A DNA stretch of 64,000 nucleotides from NCBI GenBank assembly GCA_027924645.1, contig BSBN01000140.1, positions 13,336,501-13,400,500 of the forward strand, in the 5' to 3' direction. Position 1 is the first letter of the stretch. Every line of letters starts with the position of its first letter. Position numbers and translations under genes: made by a program. The stretch comes from Cunninghamia lanceolata (taxonomy: Eukaryota > Streptophyta > Pinopsida > Cupressales > Cupressaceae). The notes below the pieces were generated by a model. The model was not told the DNA's origin. It saw only the letters and a list, made by a program, of their open reading frames with translations, and did no database searches. Shown here one piece after another: positions 1 through 11,343 of the stretch.

Positions 1-1215
1 TGCAACCCTTTACCTTTCGTCTTCCATTACTCGCCTATCTGTTCTTGATCTTGATAATAATGAAGCCCTTAGAAGCACATGCTCCCTTGTTTGTTGAAGA
101 TGACAAGAATAGAATGGCTATCATACTTTGTGTGATTTGAAGATGAGCTTCAAACACACTATTGATGGATGATAAGAAGTGCTTATGAAGATGGTTGTGT
201 CAAAGGCGTGCTTGTGTTTCTGTAGCATAAGTTTGCTCAAACAATGGATTATTAAATGAAGAAGAAGATGGTTGTATTTATAAAGTTGGATGAGATAAAA
301 TCAATGGTTGAGAAGAAGTAAGAAGATCAACAGAGGAGAATGTTCGTGCGAACGTGCGCAAATAGAAGAAGGACATGTGTCATTCACAAATAAGCTTTGT
401 TGAGTTAACTGCTTTCTTGATGAGGATGAGTTTTCATTCTCTATTAAATTAGAATATATTTTTCTAATTTAAGAGCAAAGTTTTTTTTAAGTTGCTTTAA
501 CTCAGTTTTTACTTTTGTATGACAAGCAGAATTTATTTTTAGAAGATATGAAGATTTTCTAGAAGATAAGAAAGCATAATTAAATAAATAAATTTATTTG
601 ATTACTTGTGGATAATTTGGAAGAAAAGAAAGAAAATTAAATAAATAAATTTATTTAATTCATTTTTAGAAGATTTCGAAGATAAGAAAGCAAATTAAAT
701 AAATAAATTTATTTAATTTATTTTTAGAAGATTTAGAAGATAAGAAAGCAAATTAAATAAATAAATTTATTTAATTTATTTTTAGAAGATTTGGAATAAG
801 AAAGCAAATTAAATAAATAAATTTATTTAATTTATTTTTAGAAGATTTGGAAGATAAGAAAGCAAATTAAATAAATAAATTTATTTAATTTACTTGCACA
901 TGATTTTGGAAGAATAAAGAAAATATCTAAATATATTTTATTTTGTGGAGATTTAATTTAAATAAATTTGCATTTTATTTAAATTTAGAAGAATGGATTA
1001 TTTAATTAAATAATTAAAATTATTTAATTATTTTAGAAGAATAAGGTTAATGTAGATGAAATTAATTAAATAAATGAAATTAATTAAATTAAATGGGAGG
1101 AAGTGAATCAAATAAATAAATAAATTTATTTATTTATTGATAGAGGACTATGAAGATGAAATAAATATTTAAAATATTTATTTAAGTAGAGTCATGTCAT
1201 TTTTAGGTGTATACA
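1..1215 (-). repeat. LTR of a Tat-like gypsy family, cut by the window edge
   Basis: Read on the minus strand this begins at 1215 with TGTATACACCTAAAA and continues into blocks of AAATAAAT/ATTTATTT. The LTRs at 59264 and 61013 (minus) begin TGTAGACACCTAAAA and have the same AT-block layout. Further in, the stretches near 340-400 (a 'gaacgtgcgc ... gaaggacatgtgtc' region) match the 60400-60440 region in order and spacing. It is a more distant family member with its own internal tandem array. The far end lies outside the window, so solo LTR and full element cannot be told apart. Confidence 0.6.
561..909. repeat. 58-bp tandem array, about six copies, each with a hairpin
   Basis: Units start with 'gaagataagaaagcaaatt' and recur about every 58 bp. 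Copies 3 to 6 are nearly identical; one has lost two bases. Each unit contains AAATTAAATAAA and its reverse complement separated by four bases, so each copy can fold into a 12-bp stem. It lies inside the LTR copy at 1-1215 and is absent in this form from the related LTRs at 59-61 kb. Confidence 0.85.
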
Positions 1216-1440
1216 TTAAAAACTAGTTATTAAAGGAGACACAAAAAATTTTACAATTTAACTCCAATTTTTTTTAAAAATATATATTTAGAATCTTCAA
1301 ACAAAATCTCACAAATCACTAGTTTGCATCATCTTCAAATTCCTAACGGTTTAGAGGCTATATGTGTTAGAAAGTGAAGATTTAGTTCAAAATGTTGATT
1401 TCAATGTCAAGTTTGGCCAAAAAGTGTAACCCAACATTAT

Positions 1441-1857
1441 GGGATGACCCTTGAGGAAGTGTCATGTGCATTTACGTCTAACCTATCTATGAACATGTTA
1501 GATCTCTTCATTGGAGTTTGTGACCTTCCCTAGCTGACGCGGAGGAATCTATTGGTCCGGAAATGATATATAATGATGTAATAGATCCTTAGGAAAGTAG
1601 TTCTCACGATTTAGAAGTCTAATAGTTTGATTATTTGTGAAGGAGCTTCAAAGATATATCCTTCACATATATGTGATCAGGATTGTGAGCCCAAATTGTA
1701 AGCCCGCATGTTGCCGACCAAATTGTATTTGAATTATTTGATATACTAAATCACTGAATCTATATTTGTTCCATTTCTTTGAGTTGTTTCCGTTGTGTTT
1801 ACTCTTGTTGCATAGTCCGGAGAGTTCATTGCATGAACCCTCCTACTGTGACTGCAC
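1441..1857 (+). repeat. Chromovirus LTR fragment, solo and 5'-truncated
   Basis: This is the reverse complement of the LTRs at 7266-7781 and 19915-20416. Shared landmarks in order are the 'tgaccttccct' segment near 1520, 'gcccgcatgttgcc' near 1702, the 'ccatttctttgag' segment near 1770 and the end 'ctactgtgactgcaca'. The first part of the LTR is missing and no primer-binding site follows the end, so this is a solo or broken LTR. It shows that the family inserted in this region more than once. Confidence 0.75.
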
Positions 1858-3529
1858 AAAAATCTATGATCCTAATCTGGATGAAGAAAAAAGAAGAAGA
1901 AATGCTTGTAGAACTTTCAACAGCGTTGTTGTTTCCCTCTAATCTTTCATGTACCACTGATTCTAGAGGAAATAATTCTAGGTCTTTCTAATTCTATAAG
2001 GACAAATCAAGAGCCATGAGAACAAGGAAGAAAATCCTAAAGAACAGGGGAGAAAACAAAACACACAAGAATAGGGGAAAGCCATACTGTCAGAATGTTT
2101 TAAACAGTATGAATTGTAACATTAACACTTGCCTTTTTATAGAAATTCTAGGACGTAAGCATACATCTGCACATCTGTGGTGTATTAATTTTCCAGTCAC
2201 CTCGAAACATTCCAGCCATAAATGGAAATCTCTTAAAGATTACCATATGTGGATAGAAAGATTAGATTTCATAATTCTGCATAACTACAAATATCACTTC
2301 TTGCATTGATTTTTACCAAATTACATGTCTTGGTTCTCCCAATTAAGAACTGTCATCACATCAAATTTCCTCACACAGTAGGTGAAATGTCAATCATGGT
2401 GGAGGCACAGATTTCCAAAGGTCAATCTTGCATAAGCTAAATTATTCTATTATCAAATTCCTTAGAAGTGGCAGCGATGGAGACCCTGCACACACCTGAG
2501 TAGTTAATGCTTTGTAATGAAGCCTAGTTAGATTCAGCGCCAACAAATCCTTTTGTTATAACTTTGAATCTAGGCTGTAGATCTCAATCTCAGCTGGCAC
2601 AACTTGATGGTGCTGATTTGATCCTATTCTAGGTCAGACCTTATTGCTTTCTTCTTTCAATAGTATCCTGCCATCTGGACAACCTTTTCCAGCCGTGATC
2701 CCAAGGAGAATTCCTTGCAGTGTAGTTAAGATGACATCTGTCATTCTACATATGAAGGATATGGTCAGGGATATGATCTCGGTAGAATAGTAGATAACTG
2801 TTAGATCTCAATCTCCTATACTCGATCAGAGCATTTCTTAGAAAAGCAGTCATGTTTCATGCCATGTTAGACCATTTCCATTAATGTAATAATCCCATCA
2901 CTCAAAAATCCATGTGTCCAAATTGTGTCATTCCACAACCGCTCAGAAGATCCTTTGGTGGAGTATGGTAGAACATTGGAATCAAACAGAAACTATTTTT
3001 TAACGCCCGGGAGTCACCTCCCTTGCCATCCTAGATTGTCTTTGACCAGTTGTCGCCCATTCTGCATTTCCGCTGAGGCCAGCTTCATTTGTATCTTTTC
3101 CTAGGCAAATTGATGGAAACAAATCCACTAGCGCCACCTGCTAGAATTTGGTTAGTAGGACTAGACCTTGACACATGTAATACTTCTGCCACTTTAGGAG
3201 AAGGATGGCCAATTGGGTCAACTCTTTTCTTAAGAATAAAGTTGTTCTATGTGCTGGCTATAGATGGTGACTGCTTGGCAAGGACCAGTAAACAATGTTG
3301 TAGGAACGCATGAGGGAAAACTTTAAAGGATGGTGATAGGAAATAAATAGTCACTGGAGAATTCTATCGTATGTGGCTGTTTGCAAGACTTCATACTATG
3401 AGGGTTCATGGTTTTAGCAAATTTATCTTACTCAGAGCATTTTCTCTAACAAAGAAACCATAATTTTGGAAATCTATTGATCAAGTGACATAGGGTTGGG
3501 AACAAAATTATCAGAAACATGAAATTTTT
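1858..3529. other. No gene seen
   Basis: Unassigned sequence between the LTR fragment and the outer LTR element. Short open frames are present on both strands but none has a recognisable domain, and they are not shared with other parts of the window. The true start of the outer element's 5' LTR may lie in the last few hundred bases. Confidence 0.5.
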
Positions 3530-4256
3530 TTATAGGGCTCTATTAGGCAAATCTAGCACTGATATCCGGTGCTACTAGATTTTAGCACAAAAGTCAGTAG
3601 AAGGTATTTTTAGTGCCAGATTTTGAATTACTGAGGGTGACAATATATTTAAAAATATATTTAAGTATATGTTTAGATATTTTGAAATATACTATCAGGA
3701 TGTTTGAGATAGGTTCTAGATCCATAGGATTTAACATGTAGATTCTAGATTTTTGAGGTTGCACCAGATTTCAAACTTAGCTAATTTTTAGGGTTTTTCA
3801 GGATTTCAGAGTTAGCCAAATTAGGGTGCCAGGACCATGCATCAGGATGAAATTATATGGAGCCCTTAGTGAAGCCTTATGGAATTTGATATGATTTTGC
3901 AACTCTAAGACCTAGAAACTAGGAATTTCAACATGACACATCCTGCAAAAGTAGTTTCAAGGACAATATCCAATGATAGGATTTTGAGCAAAATGTAGTA
4001 ACACCCTATTTCAGTGCAAAAGCCAATCAATGACTATTTCTAAAGCACAAACCCAATCAAGACTCTTCCAAATCAATCCCAAAAGACATCAAATGACTCC
4101 AAACATACCAAATACTCAAATTTCAACAAATCTTCCATTTTAAGTACAAATCCACCTTCTTGTTGACATATGGAAGAAAGGTTGAGACTCTAAGCCAAAG
4201 CAAAAAAAAGGGGGGTCTCCATTTGGCAAAATGGGGGGTGTGTGCAAGGCAAAACA
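3530..4256 (+). repeat. 5' LTR of outer element
   Basis: Aligns with 22742-23450 from 'gtgctactagattttag' through a long shared stretch around 3720-3960, ending in a G-rich 'ggggggtctcc...tttggcaaaatgggg' block and 'aaaaca' at 4256. Its upstream edge relative to the right copy is uncertain, because the right copy has extra 'gctgattttaggtgctactga' type repeats. Confidence 0.7.
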
Positions 4257-4258
4257 AA

Positions 4259-4276
4259 TGGTGACTCTGTTGGAGA
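4259..4276 (+). other. Primer-binding site, tRNA-Arg type
   Basis: TGGTGACTCTGTTGGAGA lies two bases after the LTR end. It resembles the TGGCGACTC... primer sites complementary to plant tRNA-Arg known from some gypsy elements. The tRNA assignment is from family knowledge; the sequence differs at several positions. Confidence 0.5.
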
Positions 4277-5635
4277 AATGCTCCAGAGCATTTCTAAATT
4301 AAAATTTAGCTTCAAACATAGAATCTTTGTGTTCCCCACATGTTAAATGAGATAGCATGATACCATATCAAAAGGGGGGTGAGATCACTGATTCAATGCA
4401 ACTGTCCATATCCTGAAAGCCTAAATGTGTGCAGTTGTATTCATTCCCATCCTTCCACAACCAAGATCATCAAGGATTACTTACATTAAGCTACGTAAAG
4501 ATACACACTTTTTGAACTACCTTGGACATTGCACCACAACCAGCAGGCATGTATAGCTCTGACAGAGTTGTCTCTATGATTCCCTCAAACATTTCTCTAC
4601 TAAACGTTAGGATCCATAGCCCTTGATAGAGTTACTTGAATCCTCTAGATGATTGAACATCTCATAATAAATTTAGGAAGTATTGATTTAGTAGAGTATT
4701 AATTTGATATTGCATTGAGCTTAGCTCTTGATATGAGTACTAGAAAGCAACTCATACCCTTGTAGCACATGATAAATAACACATGGGCTATGACTTGGTT
4801 CAACTTCATTGGGCTGAGAATCATAGTGGTGGTAAAGGCAAGCCTATAGATTTTTCACTTAACCCAACATCACCAAGATTCCTTTAGAAGCTTTAGGATT
4901 ATTTAAAGACATGAAAGATATATGACTAGAAAATACTTCAAGTGCACCAAACTAATGACTCATTTCCCATGAACAAGCATCATACCATCAAAGAGTAACA
5001 ATGGAACCCACTAGAAGACCTAAGTGGAAAACCAAAGTTTCCCAAAGAAATCCTCCAGATTACTTATCGAAAGAGGACCATTTGTAGGACTACACGGCTG
5101 CCACCACATTAAAGAAATGGAGAACACCAACAAAGAAAGTGCATGAAAGAAAAGAAAAGCAAACCAACAACCTACAGAAAGAGAGCATAATGAAATCAAC
5201 AACTAACAACTAAAGAAAATAGAAAAATACAGAAAGCAGAAACTAAACAACTGACTAGAACCTAACTAAAAACAAGAGCTATGTAAATAGGCTTTGGAAA
5301 ACAAGTATTTACACTTCCCCATGATTTATTTCTCAGGACATGTAGAAGTAATGAGGTGTAGGTCAGTGTCCTAAGTCTTGCAATTATGTCCTATGTATAG
5401 GTAGGTTAGGTTCATTTTTAGGGTATCACTCATATAAGATCAACAATTGGAGAAATTCATTAGGGCCATGATCAATCCAGATGCAAGTTGTCTTACCTAA
5501 ATCACCATAATCAAATTGATAATTGTCAAAACCAAGTGAAAATGGGAAGATACAAATAGATTTATTGTACCATCAGTCACGCATGTAAGTTCATCACCTT
5601 GTTGAATTGTACCAAATACCAAGTCTTGAATCTCT
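4277..5635. other. Interior of outer element, no gene seen
   Basis: AT-rich sequence without recognisable gag, protease or polymerase motifs in any frame. The short frames present have no family signature. Confidence 0.5.
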
Positions 5636-5639
5636 AGGG

Positions 5640-7245
5640 GATTTTAGCTCGTGGAGGATCATATCCTATTCATCGAATACCTTTGGATCACTCAATGCTG
5701 TAGCAATCTCCCAAGAAAACAAGAAGTTTGGACAACCTTCTTCAGAATGCGGATCATTTGGATGAACTCTGCATGAATTGGCTAATGCAAAATTTGACCT
5801 ATGCGGTGAATTCCCATGCAGTAGCATATCCTGAATCATTGTTGATACCAACTTGGTGATGCGATCAAGTGATTGACATGAAAAAACCTCCAAGACATCA
5901 TCTTGCATGACTATTTGATTTTTATTCTTAGATTGTATAACTATGCTCTCATCTGTCACTATTGAGTCAACATCAACCATGTGGAGATCTTCTTTATTGT
6001 AGGTGTAAATGGGATCAACTTGATGAATATATGATATATTTGAATCTACTCCCTCAATTTATTAGTCATATATTCTACGACAACTTCCTATGTATTGATC
6101 AACAATCCTTCCATTTGAAGTATATATCCATTGTCTGCAGTAGCAACAAGGTCTCTTGCTTCCTCTATGACTAGATCCTTAATGCCAATGTTACCTTGTA
6201 ATGATGTATCATCCAAATTTTGTCCATTTGTCTTAGCTGAAAACTCTGTTGGAGTAACTGCATCATCTTGGTATGGCTGATCATGATGGTATACTGGGCT
6301 AATGTAGTCAAGAACTTCATCTATTTTCATCAAACAATCTGATTTTAGCTCTTCCTGCATTGTTGTCCATGATTTGCCTTCATCCAGAGTACTGATTTCT
6401 TCTTGTTCTTGCATATGTTTGACCCGATCTAACTGCTATTCATATTCAGAACTATTAATAGGCTAGAATGAACTGTTGTTTTGTACCTCTATAGCAGCAA
6501 ATTTAGACTTGGAACTTAATATTTTTTAAGCATTTGATTGTTGATCTGCATCCTCAACATGACTATTGGTGAGATCTGATTCATCATGCATCTTGTCAAC
6601 ATCCTCAGTAGCAGAAATCTGATCTTGTACGCTGCTCTGTTCATTGTCTTGTGACTAAAAACTAATTTTTAACCAAGCTGGGACAACATATTCTTCAAAT
6701 GACTTCTCTGACTAAGAAAGCAATTTTAACGAATCGTTGATCTCATATTCATTAGTTAGGTGACTTGTAGACCATGTGCATTTCCTACCATTCTTATATA
6801 GATATGTACTTTGATGAACAACTTCAATTTTTTCAGTGTGTAGACTATCCTTTACACTATGATCACTTATGAATGGTGGATTTATAACTCTTGTGGCATC
6901 AAATCTTTAGGTATGCTCAACTGAAACATGACCACATTCATATACATCCATCTGTACTGCAGCCCCTCCATATGTTATCTTGCTCTAAATATGTCTATTA
7001 TACCTATATCCCACTTCTGGCTTGTAAATTTTGAAAATAGGGAGGAGTCCTTTCAAATGCAGATCTAACCTTTAGAAAAAAGTTAAATAATCAATTTTGT
7101 CATGTGACTCTCCTAGATGTACAGTGCAAACCTAAGGTGAACTAAAATCAAGGAATGTAAATGGAGGATACCTTAATATGACTATCTAATACCTCTTTGG
7201 AAAGTGGAATATCTACTTTGAAGTTCTCTTCATGATATGACTATT
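5640..7245 (-). pseudogene. Broken coding region of unknown function inside the outer element
   Basis: The minus strand carries a chain of coding-like segments: about 7230-7080, 6990-6420, 6414-6088 and 6040-5666. Their composition is typical of a soluble acidic plant protein rather than random AT-rich translation; visible pieces include VDIPLSKEVLDSHIKVSSIY, DHSVKDSLHTEKIEVVHQST and GCPNFLFSWEIATALSDPK. Segments are separated by single in-frame stops, frame changes and short AT-rich gaps that could be intron remnants. It carries none of the gag, protease, RT, RNase H or integrase motifs. I do not recognise the family. It lies between the LTRs of the outer element and stops 20 bp before the chromovirus LTR. 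It may be a captured host-gene fragment, a lost gene into which the transposons inserted, or an unknown ORF of the element. Confidence 0.5.
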
Positions 7246-7265
7246 GTGAAAGTCCTCTAAAGAAT

Positions 7266-7781
7266 TGGTGCAGTCACGGTAGGAGGGTTCATAGAATGAA
7301 CAATGCAGACCATGCAGCAAGAGTAAACACAACAAAAAGAACTCAAAGAAATGGAACAAATGCAAATTCAGTCATTTAGTATATCAAAGAATTCAAATAC
7401 AATCTGGCCGACAAGATGCGAGCTTACATATAGGGCTCAAAGGCCTAAACACATACATACATACGCAAGATAAAACTTTGAGGCTCCTGTGCACAAGATC
7501 TATACTATTGAATTTTTTTTCTTATGTCAATAGTTACTTTCCTAAGGATCTATTACATCAATATATCAATTCTGGACCAACAAATTCCTCCACATCAGCT
7601 AAGGAAGGTCACAAACTCTAATGAAGAGTTGTAACGTGTTCACAAATAGGTCAGACCTAAATGAATAGAACACTTCCTCAAATGAATGGAACAATGTACG
7701 GACCTCCAGGGAAGGTCAGCCACAAACCAACGGTCATAAATGATGTGTAATTAGGATATGCAAGTCAAGGAATGATCCACA
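7266..7781 (-). repeat. 3' LTR of chromovirus
   Basis: Plus-strand start TGGTGCAGTCACGG and end ATCCACA give TG...CA ends. It aligns over its length with 19915-20416 and, reversed, with 1441-1857. The polypurine tract follows directly at 7782. Confidence 0.85.
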
Positions 7782-7795
7782 AGCCTTCTCCTTTA
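7782..7795 (-). other. Polypurine tract of chromovirus
   Basis: Minus strand TAAAGGAGAAGGCT lies directly against the 3' LTR (TGTGGATC...), the position of plus-strand priming in gypsy elements. Confidence 0.65.
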
Positions 7796-8159
7796 GCTGA
7801 TTGTCTGAGACTATTAGGATGCTCTTCTCTGAGAAAATAGTTCATCTTCTGATGGTGATATCTTTCTGGTAACTGATCCAAATGCTTTGAATTCTTGATA
7901 TGTTGTAGATGAATGAATGTAGATGCTAAGTCTAGATCCCCAAGGTGTGAAATGCCAATACTAGACCACAAGCTGAACCTGCATCTAACTGAACTGCCTA
8001 AACTAAACTGGAAAATGAAAGAACTAAAATGCAAATGTTTTTGGTTGATGCAAGATTGCTCTTGAACTAGGGATGCTCCTACATCAGACATCCAGGGTTA
8101 TTTAAAAAGTATGTCCCTCACTTTACCAAGACTAGGGAAGAACCAAGACTGTGGACCTC
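7796..8159 (-). other. Chromovirus 3' untranslated region
   Basis: Lies between the chromodomain remnant and the polypurine tract. It contains the segment 'gttgatgcaagattg ... gatgctcctacatca' (8044-8086). A similar segment recurs at 24155-24202, pointing to a second family remnant there. The open frame across 7765-8091 runs into the LTR and has no known domain. Confidence 0.5.
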
Positions 8160-8235
8160 AACCTAAGAAATCCATGATGAATCTTCTTTCGGTCTGCCTT
8201 TCCACTTCACAAAGTATTCTTTGTATTGTCTTACT
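8160..8235 (-). pseudogene. Chromodomain, C-terminal part, cut off by Copia-1
   Basis: Minus-strand translation gives EYFVKWKG followed a few residues on by EDSSWI, the hallmark of the integrase-linked chromodomain of gypsy chromoviruses, which is thought to steer integration toward particular chromatin. A stop follows directly after the SSWIS motif. The N-terminal part of the domain lies across the Copia-1 insertion at 15255-15345, and the break is exactly at the Copia-1 LTR end. The two halves fall in one frame once a single copy of the 5-bp target duplication is counted. Confidence 0.85.
8231..8235. other. Target site duplication of Copia-1, left copy
   Basis: 'ttact' directly before the LTR start TGTTAG. 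The right copy at 15255-15259 is 'ttcct', four of five identical. Frame continuity of the disrupted chromodomain supports this as the real duplication. Confidence 0.75.
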
Positions 8236-9464
8236 TGTTAGACTTAGAGTAGACACCTGAGAGGGGGGTGAATCAGTTGTCCAAAACTTTCTTTACTTTC
8301 AACACTTATATTCACTTAGCAGTATAACAATAAATCAAACATGAAACTTAATGCATTTAATCAAGAGCAGAAATACATCAACACAAGAGACACCAATATT
8401 TTGACATGGAAAACCCGGTTAAGGGAAAAACCATGGGGTGATTAACCCAAGATTGTATTCTCTATTAGAAGAATAGAAATAACAAAATGGCACATGCCAA
8501 TTAGGGCTCACTGCCAGAGCACACTACTCATAAGAGGCTCACTACCTACAAGAGACACACTATCTACAAAAGAATAAGTATCACATACTTGAACTGGAAA
8601 ATAGTATCTTCACCATGCTTGAGTCAGTTGCATTTAAGCCCAAACTTTCTGCTCTGCCTTTCACTCTTTTCCTTGCTACCACACACTCATCTCCACAAGT
8701 CACACTTTGAAATGACTTCATAATCCCCTATTTATACATGACATCAACTTAGGAACAAACATCTAAGTCGGCACACATCCACAAGAACATCTGCAAGATG
8801 TATAATTCATCCGGTCGGCCAGTCATAGAAAGAACATCATCATCCAGAAGTTATTCTTCATTTCTGGGACTCCAATTCTAATGCAGACCATAAACATGAA
8901 CTAAGAATGATCCAAGGACCTCCACAAGCTTGCCTAAAACACCAAGAACATCCGCACTTCCTCTATTTACTAAAACCCTTCTCTGCTTCATCTGAAACCT
9001 CAAGAACACAGTCTGCCATTACTGTCATAAAGGAATAGATACTTCTGGACTTTCAAACCATGAACCAATCGAGTTGACACACCACACAGACTTCCCCAAC
9101 ACTTCCTCAAATCTGCAGAACTAGAGAATGCATTTCTAGATCTCACCGAACCTATCTGTATCACTCTATCATCACTAAACATTTGCAAGAACTAGTTTCA
9201 CTTGAACTACCATAACTTCTTTAAATCTTCATGTGGACCTCTAAAATCTCTACTAGAACATATTAAGACACATATCTACAAACCCTATGAACGGCACCCT
9301 CTGATCCTCATCCTGTCTTGGACTTTTACCTTATGCCATCACTGTTCCTGATTGAGACTAGTTTTCTCAATATCCTTAGCACACAACTCATCCAAACTTA
9401 TCATTAATGTAACAGGAGTATGTTGACATCAATGACAACACCGGTTAGGCCCATACTTGCAACA
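8236..9464 (-). repeat. 3' LTR of Copia-1
   Basis: 1229 bp with TGTTAG...CAACA ends. It matches 14012-15254 throughout. A 62-codon open frame at 9000-9188 on the element's strand recurs in the other LTRs of the two complete copia elements; see findings. Confidence 0.93.
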
Positions 9465-9480
9465 ATGTCCCCCTTTGTCA
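9465..9480 (-). other. Polypurine tract of Copia-1
   Basis: Minus strand GACAAAGGGGGACAT directly precedes the 3' LTR start TGTTGCAAG. Confidence 0.75.
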
Positions 9481-9796
9481 TTGATGGCAACATATGATGT
9501 GAAAAACTATTTTAACCATCATGACAAGAAAATCTCTTTACTGTCAGAACTCCCCCTAACAACAACAACCATTCACATGTCTTCTCTTCCTTTCTTGCTC
9601 CCGCTTTGATCAACAACCACTTGTTTTTCACATGTTTTCTCTCCCCCTTTGACATCAATGGCAAAGGGCACATACTTGCAATTTCACTACTTCAGAGCCA
9701 TGCCTACTGCTCCCCCTGAGTAGCAGCTCCCCATCATCAATCCATACCACAAGATGTGACTGTGATATCCACCTGACTGATGCACTACAGTGCACC
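9481..9796 (-). other. Copia-1 3' untranslated segment
   Basis: No coding motif seen. The minus strand has several purine-rich runs such as 'aggggga', including near 9550, 9650 and 9710, similar to Copia-2 at 28370-28540. Confidence 0.5.
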
Positions 9797-11343
9797 TTAG
9801 TTCACCACCAGAGGGGCAATAACCCCTAACTTCTCCCTGAGATACTCGAAAGAGTCCTTAGGTAGAGGTTTAGTAAAGATGTCTTCAATCTGATCCTTTG
9901 AAGGCACAAACTCCAATCTAACTTCATTCTTGTTCACTTGCTCTCTCAAAAAGTGAAACTTGATGGATATATGTTTGGTCTTTGAATGCAACACCGGATT
10001 CCTAGATATGTTTATTGCACTTGAATTATCACAGAAAATTGTGATGGGCTCCTCATTCTCTACTCTGATGTCTTTTAACATCTATTTCATCCACAAAACT
10101 TGAGTACAACTTTCTGCTGTAGCAATATATTCTGCTTCTGTAGTGGATAGAGATATTGCTTCTTATTTCTTGCTTAACCAAGAAACCAATCTCTTCGCTA
10201 AAAAGAATGCTCCACCACTGGTACTCTTCCAGTCATCCACATCTCCTGCCCAATCAGCATCTATATATGCATGAAGAGAGAAATCATGATATCTAGGATA
10301 CCACAACCCATACTTAGCTATCCCCTTTAGATACCTAAAAATCCTCTTGATTGCCATAACATGAGATTCTCTAGGATTAGCTTGGAATCTAGAAACAAGA
10401 CCAACAACCTGCATAATATCTGGTCTACTTTGAGTGAGATACAACAGTCCTCCGATCATAGACCTATATTTTGTCTGATCAACCTTGGGAGAGTCATCAT
10501 CTTTGCTCAACTTGCATCCGGTTGCCATTGGAGTGTTCATTAGCTTTGAGTCTTCCATCCCAAATTTCCTCAACAATTCTTTCACATATTTTGACCTAGA
10601 AATGAAGATTCGTTTCTTTGTTTGAGTAATTTGTAGACCCAAAAAGAAATTCATTTCTCCAACCATGGACATCTCAAACTCACTTTTCATTTAACTTGCA
10701 AAAGTTTTGCACAAGCTATCTCTTCCTCCAAAAATGATATCATCAACAAATACTTCAACAATTAAGACATTTTCATGATTAATTTTGAAATAGAAATTAC
10801 TGTCAACAGTACCTTTGTTTAAACCAGTCTTCAAGAGATGTTTATCCAATCTTTCATACCAAGCTCTTGGGGCTTGCTTCAGTCTATATAGTGCCTTTTT
10901 CAATTTGCAGACCATGTCACCATGATCAAACAATTGAAATCCATCTGGTTGCTCAATGTACACCTCTTCTTCCAAGTTACCATTTAGGAAGGCAGATTTG
11001 ACATCCATCTGATACACCTTGAAATCCTTGAAGGCAACAAATGTAAGAAATAATCTGACTACTTCAATTCTTGCCACCGGAGCAAAAGTTTCTTCAAAAT
11101 CAACTCCTTCAATCTGAGAGTAACCCTTGCAGACCAATCTAGCTTTATTTCTGATTACTTCACCAGCTTCATTCAGTTTGTTCCGAAAGACCCATTTGGT
11201 TCCAATCACATTCTTGCTTCTAGGTCTAGGAATAGGATCCCAAGTATGATTTTTCTCAATTTGCATTAGTTCTTCCTCCATTGCTTTTGACCATTTTTCA
11301 TCATTGCAAGCTTCATTCACTATCTTAGGTTCAATCTTTGAAA
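9797..11343 (-). pseudogene. Copia-1 reverse transcriptase and RNase H
   Basis: RT copies the element RNA and RNase H degrades the RNA strand of the hybrid. Visible RT signatures are [31 protein letters not shown] and the catalytic [10 protein letters not shown]; RNase H signatures are DADWAGD, STSGGAFF and, further on, KTKHISIKFHFLREQV. An in-frame TAA just after SLCKTFAS (10691-10693) stands where the Copia-2 copy has Gln, which fits a C-to-T change. A second stop region (10080-10165) interrupts RNase H. A frame change near 11330 separates it from the integrase part. The YVDD-type catalytic pair (here FVDD) is intact, but the reading frame is not. Confidence 0.92.
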
